The notes under the pieces were generated by a model. That model was not told the origin of the DNA. It was given only the letters and a program-made list of their open reading frames with translations, and ran no database searches. Shown in pieces: positions 22,756 to 29,171 of a stretch of DNA of 53,815 nucleotides. Source of the DNA: a virus; the IMG/VR virus record IMGVR_UViG_3300044715_000434, positions 1 through 53,815 of that record. One strand, given 5' to 3'. Each line of letters begins with the position of its first letter. The stretch's first letter is position 1. Position numbers and translations under genes: made by a program.

Positions 22756-23013
22756 TCACCAAAAAACTGAAGGATGCATGATTGCATATACTAAGTTACA
22801 ACCAGAAGTTATAACAATTGATACCCAGAAGATCAATTCCCACAAGTTGATAACAACAATGTGCGCATGATTCTTTCTGGCTTGACGTACTTTGAAGTAA
22901 CCAACAATGGTTAATGCAAACGTTACAATCATAATTAAACCCATAGGGCTTAACAGTGTTTCCATAAAGATTTCAAATGGAGACATGAACAAGTGTGAAA
23001 TAAAAGTAAACAT
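22756..23013 (-). CDS. Membrane protein, holin-like
   Basis: 85 residues with about three hydrophobic segments: FTFISHLFMSPFEIFMETLL, GLIMIVTFALTIVGYF and IFWVSIVITSGCNLVYAIM, with a basic loop (KVRQARKNHAH). GAGGATATT precedes the start. Size and topology suit a class I/II holin, but the gene is in the early/middle region, not beside the hydrolase. Only the membrane location is secure. Confidence 0.6.
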   Translation of the reverse strand: MFTFISHLFMSPFEIFMETLLSPMGLIMIVTFALTIVGYFKVRQARKNHAHIVVINLWELIFWVSIVITSGCNLVYAIMHPSVFW

Positions 23014-23024
23014 AATAATATCCT

Positions 23025-23345
23025 CTATGCGAAATCTTCGCCATTAAATTTTCGTTGTAGTTTTTCGATCTGCTCTTCAAGATCTTTAGCTTTTTGATTA
23101 GCTTCTTCTGTTGGGATTTCAAACGTAGGCTTTCCGCCAATGTTGATTGTAAAGACAGGCGTTTGAAGCACATTAACCATCTCATTAAGAACTTTGAGCA
23201 GTCTTTGTACATTGGCTTTGTCTCCAGCCTTCTCGCTCTCTTCTAACTGTCTTTCCATCTCTTTGACAGCTTCATAGCTCATATCCGAAATATTAAGCCA
23301 AGCTATAATTGCATCGTCAACCTTTTTCAGCAGTTTATTAAGCAT
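23025..23345 (-). CDS. Coiled-coil hypothetical protein
   Basis: 106 residues, highly charged and helical with heptad-like runs (YEAVKEMERQLEESEKAG; QKAKDLEEQIEKLQRKFNG) around a short beta part (FTINIGGKPTFEIP). It overlaps the upstream gene by 8 nt. Probably self-associating. Function unknown. Confidence 0.6.
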   Translation of the reverse strand: MLNKLLKKVDDAIIAWLNISDMSYEAVKEMERQLEESEKAGDKANVQRLLKVLNEMVNVLQTPVFTINIGGKPTFEIPTEEANQKAKDLEEQIEKLQRKFNGEDFA

Positions 23346-23514
23346 GACGTTCTCTCGCTAATCTTTCAAGTTTCATTACTAAAGCTTTCGCTTCAAGCTT
23401 AGCTACTAGCTCATCAGCAGCCTGTTGATCTTCTCTCCAAGCATTTAAAAGCTCTCTAGCTTCATCAGTTGTTTTTCTGTCAGTTAAGAAATAATCTTTA
23501 ATTTTACTAAACAT
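23338..23514 (-). CDS. Small helical protein
   Basis: 58 residues from ATG 23514, chosen for the GGAGTATTACC ribosome site typical of this phage; a longer frame upstream would run through hairpins. MFSKIKDYFLTDRKTTDEAR then a charged helix (LVAKLEAKALVMKLERLARE). It is preceded by a leader with three hairpins. Function unknown. Confidence 0.6.
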   Translation of the reverse strand: MFSKIKDYFLTDRKTTDEARELLNAWREDQQAADELVAKLEAKALVMKLERLARERHA

Positions 23515-23542
23515 GGTAATACTCCAAATAATTAAGTGTTTC

Positions 23543-23619
23543 GGTTCTTTTGAACCATCATCAGTATGGGATACACATCCCTTAGACACTAAGCAGTTTA
23601 AAGACCTGCTCAGGTCTTT
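23543..23619 (-). other. Leader with three consecutive hairpins
   Basis: Three perfect stem-loops in 77 nt: AAAGACCT/AGGTCTTT (23600-23619), GGGAT/ATCCC (23568-23581) and GGTTC/GAACC (23543-23556), each with a 4-nt loop. The first follows the stop at 23622 by 2 nt and may terminate; the other two lie in the 5' leader of the 23514 gene. Confidence 0.6.
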
Positions 23620-23621
23620 TG

Positions 23622-23768
23622 TTAGCATTTAAGCTTAGCTTGCATTTCAGCTAGCATTTTAGCAAACTCTTTATCACCATCCAATGCTTTGATTCTAGCA
23701 TCGTGTTCAATTTTCATTGCTAATAATTTTGCATCAACAGATGCTTGTGCTGCTTGTACTGGGTTCAT
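23622..23768 (-). CDS. Small helical protein
   Basis: 48 residues, ATG 23768 with GGAGTATTATC upstream. Alanine- and lysine-rich helix (AAQASVDAKLLAMKIEHDAR; GDKEFAKMLAEMQAKLK). It is followed directly by a hairpin. The ribosome site is identical to those of proven phage genes in the window, which supports translation. Function unknown. Confidence 0.6.
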   Translation of the reverse strand: MNPVQAAQASVDAKLLAMKIEHDARIKALDGDKEFAKMLAEMQAKLKC

Positions 23769-23801
23769 GATAATACTCCAAAGTTAGTTGTTGGTACTAT
23801 A

Positions 23802-24038
23802 TTATACATTGACATACAGTTGAACATACTCGCCCAACTCACGTTCTTCTAGGCTCACGATGTAGACAGACTCTTCTCTGCCTTCTATAAGACGCGCGAT
23901 AGTTGCTGCCGCACCAGTGAGAAATGCAATCCCATTCAGTACGTGCCCTTTTACTTGTTCATTTTCGAATACTACGGTGCCAGCCTCTGTAGTTCTAGTT
24001 ATTGAAAATGTGTTATTGAATAATTTAATTGTGTTCAT
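23802..24038 (-). CDS. Hypothetical protein
   Basis: 78 residues; strand-rich start (TIKLFNNTFSITRTTEAGTV), a hydrophobic helix (LNGIAFLTGAAATIARLIEG) and a C-terminal hairpin (VYIVSLEERELGEYVQLYV). GGAGTATTACC precedes ATG 24038. Its leader contains the first copy of the repeated hairpin element (24068-24097). Function unknown. Confidence 0.65.
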   Translation of the reverse strand: MNTIKLFNNTFSITRTTEAGTVVFENEQVKGHVLNGIAFLTGAAATIARLIEGREESVYIVSLEERELGEYVQLYVNV

Positions 24039-24067
24039 GGTAATACTCCAAATAGTTAGTTGATTGA

Positions 24068-24097
24068 GGTACCTTATTGTACTTCATATAAGATACC
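24068..24097 (-). repeat. Repeated leader hairpin element, copy 1
   Basis: Minus strand GGTATCTTAT-ATGAAGTACA-ATAAGGTACC: a 10-bp stem with one G-U, and a 10-nt loop containing ATG. An upstream GCGG-A-rich stretch (to 24111) is shared with the other copies. It lies in the leader of the 24038 gene. Confidence 0.75.
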
Positions 24098-24111
24098 ATT
24101 ATTCCCGCGTT

Positions 24112-24309
24112 TTACAAAGACTCCCCATGCAGATGGGGCTGATACTCCCGGTGACCTGCACGTCCTCCGCATCCATCGCAGGACACATAGACTTCTGATA
24201 GAGTACCATTACGGTACACATTTAAAGAACAGTCTTCTACATCTAAGACTGCCGTCATAGGACTGCCACAATCGTAGCACTCACCATAGGGTTGTGATAG
24301 AATAATCAT
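24112..24309 (-). CDS. Small zinc-ribbon-like protein
   Basis: 65 residues with two CxxC-type pairs, CYDC near residue 11 and CDGC near 44, the spacing of a zinc ribbon. Hydrophobic strands lie between them (MTAVLDVEDCSLNVY). GAGG precedes ATG 24309. A 16-codon leader ORF from the repeat hairpin ends on its start (ATGA). It may bind nucleic acid or a host protein; no family recognised. Confidence 0.65.
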   Translation of the reverse strand: MIILSQPYGECYDCGSPMTAVLDVEDCSLNVYRNGTLSEVYVSCDGCGGRAGHREYQPHLHGESL

Positions 24310-24334
24310 TTTAAATTCCTCTTTAAAGTTAGTT

Positions 24335-24368
24335 GGGGTACCTTATTGTACTTCATATAAGATACCCC
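24335..24368 (-). repeat. Repeated leader hairpin element, copy 2
   Basis: The same element as 24068-24097 but with the stem extended to 12 bp by GGGG/CCCC on its two sides, changes that keep pairing. The loop is again ATGAAGTACA. ATG in the loop opens a 16-codon ORF (MKYNKVPQLTLKRNLK) ending in ATGA with the zinc-ribbon gene. Confidence 0.75.
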
Positions 24369-24381
24369 CTTTTCCGCGTTT

Positions 24382-24540
24382 TTATTTATAAGATTTTGTC
24401 AATCTTGTGCGATCCCACTTACGCACTCGTGTATACAATCTGTATTGCTCGCAGTCATCTGCAAACACATTATACAAAACATATACACAAAAGAACCCTA
24501 CAGCTAGCATAGCTTCTATAAAAGGAATCCAATCGTTCAT
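24382..24540 (-). CDS. Small membrane protein
   Basis: 52 residues from ATG 24540 (ATGA overlap with the upstream stop; the longer frame upstream is a shadow). One membrane helix (FIEAMLAVGFFCVYVLYNVF) and a basic cytoplasmic tail (RLYTRVRKWDRTRLTKSYK). Function unknown. Confidence 0.55.
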   Translation of the reverse strand: MNDWIPFIEAMLAVGFFCVYVLYNVFADDCEQYRLYTRVRKWDRTRLTKSYK

Positions 24541-24836
24541 AATACTAATAATCCTTGTTGATAGAGGTGTCCCTCTGTTAATACATTTAATTTGTAAACA
24601 TCTATTTCCAGCAGCTCTAATAATGCTGTGAACGACTCTAGCCGTTGGCCATCCCAATGTACATGATTCCAGCTATACTGGTAATTAGCGCCAATTTTAA
24701 GACGTGCCTCAGCACTATCTAGTAGTGAGATACATTCATTATAACATTCTGACTCAAATATTTCATACTCGAAAACACTGTGTGCTCTTACTCTTACATC
24801 CGTTACCATGTCAACTATAAACATTACTGTACTCAT
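24537..24836 (-). CDS. Hypothetical protein
   Basis: 99 residues, acidic, mixed alpha/beta (VMFIVDMVTDVRVRAHSVFE; CYNECISLLDSAEARLKIG; SFTALLELLEIDVYKLNVL). It shares its first base with the upstream stop. Not recognised. Confidence 0.6.
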   Translation of the reverse strand: MSTVMFIVDMVTDVRVRAHSVFEYEIFESECYNECISLLDSAEARLKIGANYQYSWNHVHWDGQRLESFTALLELLEIDVYKLNVLTEGHLYQQGLLVL

Positions 24837-25231
24837 TATTTAATCCCCTGTTCTTTAAGCCATTTCTTAATAGCTTTCTTATCTTCAAAGTTAGCAACGA
24901 CGCCCGTCAAGTCTTCATATACAGTATACAAAGTATAAGTACAATCAATATTCTGTATAAACCTGCTGTAAGCTTCATGTCCGTTGTGTCTAATAGTCAT
25001 TGTAGCTGGCACATAATAATGATCAGCCCAGGGTCTCCATTGAAACAACGAATCATTTTCCTCTAAAGATTTCCAAAGGAATTCTTCTAAAGACTTGTAT
25101 TCTAAGGTTGTATACATATTAAACCACTTGTGTGATCTCCACACAGGTAAAAACTCAGCCATGTCTGCAACGATATTGCCATAAACAACAGCAACTGTTT
25201 TACGATCTTTTGTAGCAATTAATCTTAACAT
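24836..25231 (-). CDS. Hypothetical protein
   Basis: 131 residues from ATG 25231, chosen for GGAG 7 nt upstream. An in-frame ATG at 25264 lies in the third hairpin-element copy and would add MKYYNNLWRYI, closely matching the leader peptides of the other two copies. Aromatic-rich sequence (WRSHKWFNMYTTLEYKSLEE; WRPWADHYYVPATMTI) with a basic C-terminus (KKAIKKWLKEQG). First gene after the promoter at 25320. Function unknown. Confidence 0.65.
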   Translation of the reverse strand: MLRLIATKDRKTVAVVYGNIVADMAEFLPVWRSHKWFNMYTTLEYKSLEEFLWKSLEENDSLFQWRPWADHYYVPATMTIRHNGHEAYSRFIQNIDCTYTLYTVYEDLTGVVANFEDKKAIKKWLKEQGIK

Positions 25232-25245
25232 AATGTATCTCCAAA

Positions 25246-25284
25246 GGTTATTATAGTACTTCATATAAGATACTATTATTTCCG
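25246..25284 (-). repeat. Repeated leader element, copy 3 (diverged)
   Basis: Shares GCGG-A-rich, GTATCTTATATGAAGTAC and ATAA with copies 1 and 2, but the right arm has changed, so the long hairpin is lost (a shorter TAGTA/TACTA fold remains). The ATG of the element is in frame with the 24836-25231 gene. Confidence 0.65.
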
Positions 25285-25292
25285 CATTATTA

Positions 25293-25313
25293 GAATTATA
25301 ATACAGGGGGGAC
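25293..25313 (-). repeat. 21-nt leader element, copy 2
   Basis: 20 of 21 positions identical to 1584-1604, in the same position relative to a promoter repeat. It contains GTCCCCCCTG and TATAAT on the minus strand. Confidence 0.6.
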
Positions 25314-25319
25314 GGAGAA

Positions 25320-25335
25320 GGGTTAATTTAACGGG
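25320..25335 (-). promoter_or_regulatory. Putative phage RNA polymerase promoter, copy 5
   Basis: Minus strand CCCGTTAAATTAACCC, upstream of the block that contains the RNA polymerase itself. A terminator and GC-rich island 2 lie on its upstream side. Confidence 0.75.
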
Positions 25336-25565
25336 TTTGTTGTGCGTAAAAAACGGGTAGCAACCAGCCACAGAACTACCCATTCTGCAACCAGAAACCA
25401 CCCGTCTTGCCCCGCAACTGCCGCCCCGATCCCTCAGCCATGCCCCACGCCACGCGTGCCACAGGCGACCAGTTTGCAAATCTGCCCCTCTCTGCCCCGT
25501 TTTCACTGCCCCATGCCTTCCGTGATGGTCTGAGGCCGGACGGCACGTCTGCCCCCGCTACTGGC
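25336..25565. other. GC-rich island 2
   Basis: About 230 bp with roughly 60-65% G+C by eye. It encodes the last ~20 residues of the GNAT-like gene, then about 165 bp without a gene. Minus-strand words GGGGCAG/GGGGCA recur about seven times. Near the promoter it holds an intrinsic terminator. Like island 1 it lies exactly between a gene end and a promoter repeat. Confidence 0.6.
25348..25381 (-). terminator. Intrinsic terminator in island 2
   Basis: Minus strand GGGTAG (25381-25376) pairs with CTACCC (25360-25355) over a 15-nt loop and is followed by G and TTTTTT (25353-25348). It stops transcripts arriving from the GNAT/late side before the promoter at 25320. Confidence 0.65.
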
Positions 25566-26021
25566 CAAATAATGGGGGGTTTTGCGTAGCATCAGTGTAC
25601 CGCGTTCTAGCCAGCCTTCTTGCGCTAAGATTCGATTAAAAGCACTCTTACTCGTAAGTATGGAATTTGTCACAACCAACTCAATTCCACGAGATGCCGC
25701 ATAATCATACAAATCTTCATGTATATCCAATAACGCAGTAATAGCAGACTTACCCTTAAGTACACATTGGTAACTAAGTACAGATAAGCACTGTCGTGAA
25801 TTATATAAATATACATTATTCAGCCCTGCAGCCATCCAACCAACTGCTTTACCATCTTTTTCTATTACCCTAAAATACTCTTCTTTAGTTAAATTGGAGA
25901 TTGCAGTTAATACATGCTCCTCATCTAAGCTAAATTCTGGTATCTTGCTTTGTAATGAACACTCTAAGCCAATTTTATAATATTGTCTAAGTTCACTGTA
26001 TTTTAATTTACGTATTATCAT
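25503..26021 (-). CDS. GNAT-type acetyltransferase-like protein
   Basis: 172 residues from ATG 26021; the frame extends upstream through a terminator, so the later ATG is preferred although its ribosome site is poor. MIIRKLKYSELRQYY, EKDGKAVGWMAAGLN, a long strand-helix and RILAQEGWLERGTLMLRK follow the GNAT order. Phages carry such proteins near the tail and lysis genes. The last ~20 residues (SSGGRRAVRPQTITEGMGQ) lie in the GC-rich island and look like an acquired tail. Activity uncertain, as the acetyl-CoA loop is weak. Confidence 0.6.
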   Translation of the reverse strand: MIIRKLKYSELRQYYKIGLECSLQSKIPEFSLDEEHVLTAISNLTKEEYFRVIEKDGKAVGWMAAGLNNVYLYNSRQCLSVLSYQCVLKGKSAITALLDIHEDLYDYAASRGIELVVTNSILTSKSAFNRILAQEGWLERGTLMLRKTPHYLASSGGRRAVRPQTITEGMGQ

Positions 26022-26024
26022 GTA

Positions 26025-26052
26025 TAAAAAGGCCCCAACCGAAGTCAGGGCC
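26025..26052 (-). terminator. Intrinsic terminator with TTCG loop (end of late operon)
   Basis: GGCCCTGAC-TTCG-GTTGGGGCC, 9 bp with two G-U, followed by TTTTTATA. It lies just after phoH and directly abuts the start region of the GNAT-like gene, so that gene probably depends on read-through. Confidence 0.9.
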
Positions 26053-26062
26053 AATCTCCTTT

Positions 26063-26731
26063 TTATAAGTAAGCTTTCACAATATCTTTACAGATACCAC
26101 TGCGTACAATATCATCCACATCAAAGGTAACAATACCAACCTTATTGATACCTTGTAGCCTAACAATAGCATCAGCTAATCCTGAGTTACCTTTAATATC
26201 TTTCTGTTGTATATCACCATCAATAACAACCTTGGTATTTTCACCAATACGTGTTAAGAACATCTTCATTTGAGCAGGCGTACAATTCTGAGCTTCATCT
26301 AATAGTATGAATGAATTCTCAAATGTACTACCTCTAATAAATGCTAATGGTCTTGCTTCAATTATTTTACGTTTAAACAGGTAGTCTGTAAACGAATGAC
26401 CTAGTCTTTTATTCAATATATCTTTTATTGGATCAATGTAGGGAGCATACTTTTCTTCTAGCTCTCCAGGTAAGAATCCAAACGATTCACCAGCTTCTAC
26501 TGCAGGTCTTGTCACAATTATTTTTGATATTCGTTTACTTTGTAGTAATTGTGCAGCATACGATAATGCTACATATGACTTTCCAGTACCGGCAACTCCA
26601 ACACCAAATGTTATTATATTTGATTTGATGGAATTTAAATATCGTTTTTGTGCATCTGTTAAAAGCTCTAAGGCTTTTTCACCAGTAGGTTCAATAGTGT
26701 TTTCTTGAGTACGTCTAGGTTTTTTCGCCAT
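26063..26731 (-). CDS. phoH: PhoH-like ATPase
   Basis: 222 residues. Walker A GVAGTGKSYVA, then IIVTRPAVEAGESFGFLPG, Walker B FILLDEAQNC and TKVVIDGDIQQKD (sensor-like), the full PhoH signature. PhoH ATPases occur in many phages; their role in infection is unsettled (RNA metabolism has been proposed). Last gene of the late operon. Confidence 0.92.
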   Translation of the reverse strand: MAKKPRRTQENTIEPTGEKALELLTDAQKRYLNSIKSNIITFGVGVAGTGKSYVALSYAAQLLQSKRISKIIVTRPAVEAGESFGFLPGELEEKYAPYIDPIKDILNKRLGHSFTDYLFKRKIIEARPLAFIRGSTFENSFILLDEAQNCTPAQMKMFLTRIGENTKVVIDGDIQQKDIKGNSGLADAIVRLQGINKVGIVTFDVDDIVRSGICKDIVKAYL

Positions 26732-26732
26732 A

Positions 26733-26927
26733 TTATTCAGGATCCTTTGAAGTTACGTGTCCACCGCCTAAAATGGCAACAGATAACGCTAATATACCGT
26801 CCATTTGTTCTGGTGATAACTCTACTATTTTAAAAGCGCTTAATGATGCTAAAGTAGAGGATATAATACCGAACCAAGTAGATGGTTCTTTTAGTCTAGC
26901 TATTAGATAATTCATAAAATGACTCAT
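26733..26927 (-). CDS. Holin-like protein
   Basis: 64 residues from ATG 26927. RLKEPSTWFGIISSTLASLS, then SPEQMDGILALSVAILGGG and a polar tail HVTSKDPE, match small phage holins of the r1t-like layout (K-x-P-S-T-W, two membrane segments, acidic C-terminus). It overlaps the fibre-accessory gene by 32 nt. It would permeabilise the inner membrane for the endolysin. Start choice (26927 or 26915) is uncertain. Confidence 0.65.
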   Translation of the reverse strand: MSHFMNYLIARLKEPSTWFGIISSTLASLSAFKIVELSPEQMDGILALSVAILGGGHVTSKDPE

Positions 26928-27426
26928 AAGTTGGTAATCCATTAATAAAATCTTCATTAGAAGGTGCTGTGTTATTAGCTAAAGCTATTTTTAATTCTTC
27001 TACTGAAATTCCCCACAACGTATCTCGCCATGCATTAAAAGCAATACTTTCAGCTTTCCATGCAGGTACAGCACTATTTGCATAAGAACAAGCATCGACT
27101 ATATTATCATAATCATATTCTTTAGCCTTATCTTGTAATAAATGCTCTATAGCTGGAATAAAATCAGATAATTCGGGTTCTTTTATTTTACTTTCTGCAA
27201 ATACATTTCCATTTAATTTAAATACAGGAATTCCTGTATCTAAAAATATTTGATGTATATCTAATTCTACACTAATATCAATTCCAGTTATTTGATCTTC
27301 AAGACCACTACAAGGCCCCCAATCAATATCTGTTGTAATAACAGGCGCATCGCCATAAATTATATGAAGATATTTTATCAAATCTTCAACATGTATTTTA
27401 TCATTTGGATAAACTAAATATATCAT
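26896..27426 (-). CDS. Tail-fibre accessory/assembly-like protein
   Basis: 176 residues. The C-terminal half (EHLLQDKAKEYDYDNIVDAC, then AESIAFNAWRDTLWG and FINGLPTYESFY) has the A-x-x-x-Y-D-x-I and E-A-x-x-W-R-D-x-x-W pattern of proteins encoded next to phage tail fibres, often fibre chaperones. It follows the tail fibre gene by 3 nt. Role inferred from pattern and place. Confidence 0.55.
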   Translation of the reverse strand: MIYLVYPNDKIHVEDLIKYLHIIYGDAPVITTDIDWGPCSGLEDQITGIDISVELDIHQIFLDTGIPVFKLNGNVFAESKIKEPELSDFIPAIEHLLQDKAKEYDYDNIVDACSYANSAVPAWKAESIAFNAWRDTLWGISVEELKIALANNTAPSNEDFINGLPTYESFYELSNS

Positions 27427-27429
27427 AAA

Positions 27430-29169
27430 TTAACCATAACTATTATTAAAACAAGGATAAAAGCCATCGTCCATGCCCCATATTATATACCTATAATAAG
27501 TATTTGCACCAGCGCCCTGATTTGCTCTTGATAGTAACTTAAGAGTTAAACTACCATCAATTAGTAACAATTGTATTCTACTACCTGCAGCGAAATTAGT
27601 ACCATCTGTAGTATCAGTGCTGATGTATGTAGTTGACATATATGCAGGTAAACCGCCTTTATTCTTAAATAAAACTTCTCCTGCCATAAATGCCGAATTA
27701 GCTGAAGAAGTTGTGTAAGTGGCATTTTCATAATATCCTACAACTTGAGCAAATACTCTAAAAGCTCCTGCAGAATATGCGCCTATATTTATCTCAGTTG
27801 TGATAGTACCTGCAATAGCCTGCGTTTGTCTTAACTTCCCTTCTAACAAACATGGAAAATTATATGATGTTCCAAACTTATTAAGTACTGCATTTCTAGG
27901 ATAAGTTACGAGGCCATTATCATCTAATGTAAACGTTTCAACACTACTTGAATTAAATCCTTTAATACCGTAGGTAAAGCCTAAATTACCCATTTTGATA
28001 CGTTCAACACCCGCTGAATATGTACTTATTTTAGGTACACTTGGATTTATTAAAATACCACTGGAATTACTATCTGGATTTTTATTTGCATCAAGAGTGA
28101 GACTACCGACTTTAACTACATCAGTGACAACTAATGCGCCTGTATTAGTTGTAAATGCCGCTAATGTATCTACCTTTAAATAGCTTAAATATGCATCACC
28201 CCATGTAGTTACTCCTGCAGCAGTAGTAATACCATCACATTGCCATTGTATTTTAATTGTTGTACCGTTTACCGTAACAGGCATTTGGTACCAAGTATCG
28301 ACAGCTGTACCCGAATTTGTAATTGCACTATAATTTACAGTTGGTTTACCAGGTTGAGTACTTGTTAAAGTACCGCGATATACACGTACTGCTGAATCAC
28401 CAGGATCTCCTTTAATGCCTACTCCTAGATCTCCTTTTTCACCTTTTATTAAAGCTGCTGCACTCCAATTACCATATGTCGTAACAACATTAGTGGTGGC
28501 ATTCAATATATTTACTTGAATACTCATCCATCTAGCAGTTGCCGTTCCATTTAATTTCCAATCTGTTGTGTCTGCTGTAATATTATTGGCAGGTAATGCA
28601 GGAGCCGTTGCACCTGTAGCTGCGCTAAAAATATATCTTATATTACTTCCAGCGCCTGTAGCACCTTTCGAAGACAGTAATGTCCACCATGTATTTGAAG
28701 CAGTTGCAGAGGTTGCAGGCGGTGCATTATTTTCAGTGGCTACAATACATGCCCATGAATCGCCATTAGCTGTTGATACAATATCGCCCACTACATAATC
28801 TTCTCCAGCTGAGTAAGGGCCTTTAGGCATGTTACGTGTTGCCCCTGCCTGTACACCGATATCAGAAGCTTGCGTTATAAGACTTGATAAAGAAGTCCAT
28901 TGTGGGCTTAAATACTTGTGAAAGATTTTAACAATAGGAGGTGCACTTGAAGTATCTATCCATTGCTGGCCTTCTATCGGATTAGAGGGCGCTGTTGTGC
29001 CTGAGGCTGTAGGTCTATCGGATATAATCCAAACATCACCTGCCCATGTAGCAGTAGCCCCCGCAGGTATTATCTGCGGAGAGCTTGCCAACAAAGGATT
29101 AGTATCTGTAACTGGACTACCACTTGTATTTACCCACGAATCTCCGACCATTATATAGTCAGTTGTCAT
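27430..29169 (-). CDS. Tail fibre / receptor-binding protein
   Basis: 579 residues, Thr/Ser/Ala-rich. GDSWVNTSGSP-type and IEGQQWIDTSSAPP-type repeats at the N-terminus, a short collagen-like stretch (GEKGDLGVGIKGDPGDS) near residue 250, and a C-terminal globular domain ending WGMDDGFYPCFNNSYG. Lies between the tip protein and the accessory gene. Likely adsorption fibre; the C-terminal domain would set host range. Confidence 0.75.
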   Translation of the reverse strand: MTTDYIMVGDSWVNTSGSPVTDTNPLLASSPQIIPAGATATWAGDVWIISDRPTASGTTAPSNPIEGQQWIDTSSAPPIVKIFHKYLSPQWTSLSSLITQASDIGVQAGATRNMPKGPYSAGEDYVVGDIVSTANGDSWACIVATENNAPPATSATASNTWWTLLSSKGATGAGSNIRYIFSAATGATAPALPANNITADTTDWKLNGTATARWMSIQVNILNATTNVVTTYGNWSAAALIKGEKGDLGVGIKGDPGDSAVRVYRGTLTSTQPGKPTVNYSAITNSGTAVDTWYQMPVTVNGTTIKIQWQCDGITTAAGVTTWGDAYLSYLKVDTLAAFTTNTGALVVTDVVKVGSLTLDANKNPDSNSSGILINPSVPKISTYSAGVERIKMGNLGFTYGIKGFNSSSVETFTLDDNGLVTYPRNAVLNKFGTSYNFPCLLEGKLRQTQAIAGTITTEINIGAYSAGAFRVFAQVVGYYENATYTTSSANSAFMAGEVLFKNKGGLPAYMSTTYISTDTTDGTNFAAGSRIQLLLIDGSLTLKLLSRANQGAGANTYYRYIIWGMDDGFYPCFNNSYG

Positions 29170-29171
29170 AA

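Noticed and set aside
25342-25589. Plus- and minus-strand Pro/Arg-rich open frames in GC-rich island 2
   Set aside because: Long frames are expected by chance in GC-rich DNA with few stops; no starts with ribosome sites.
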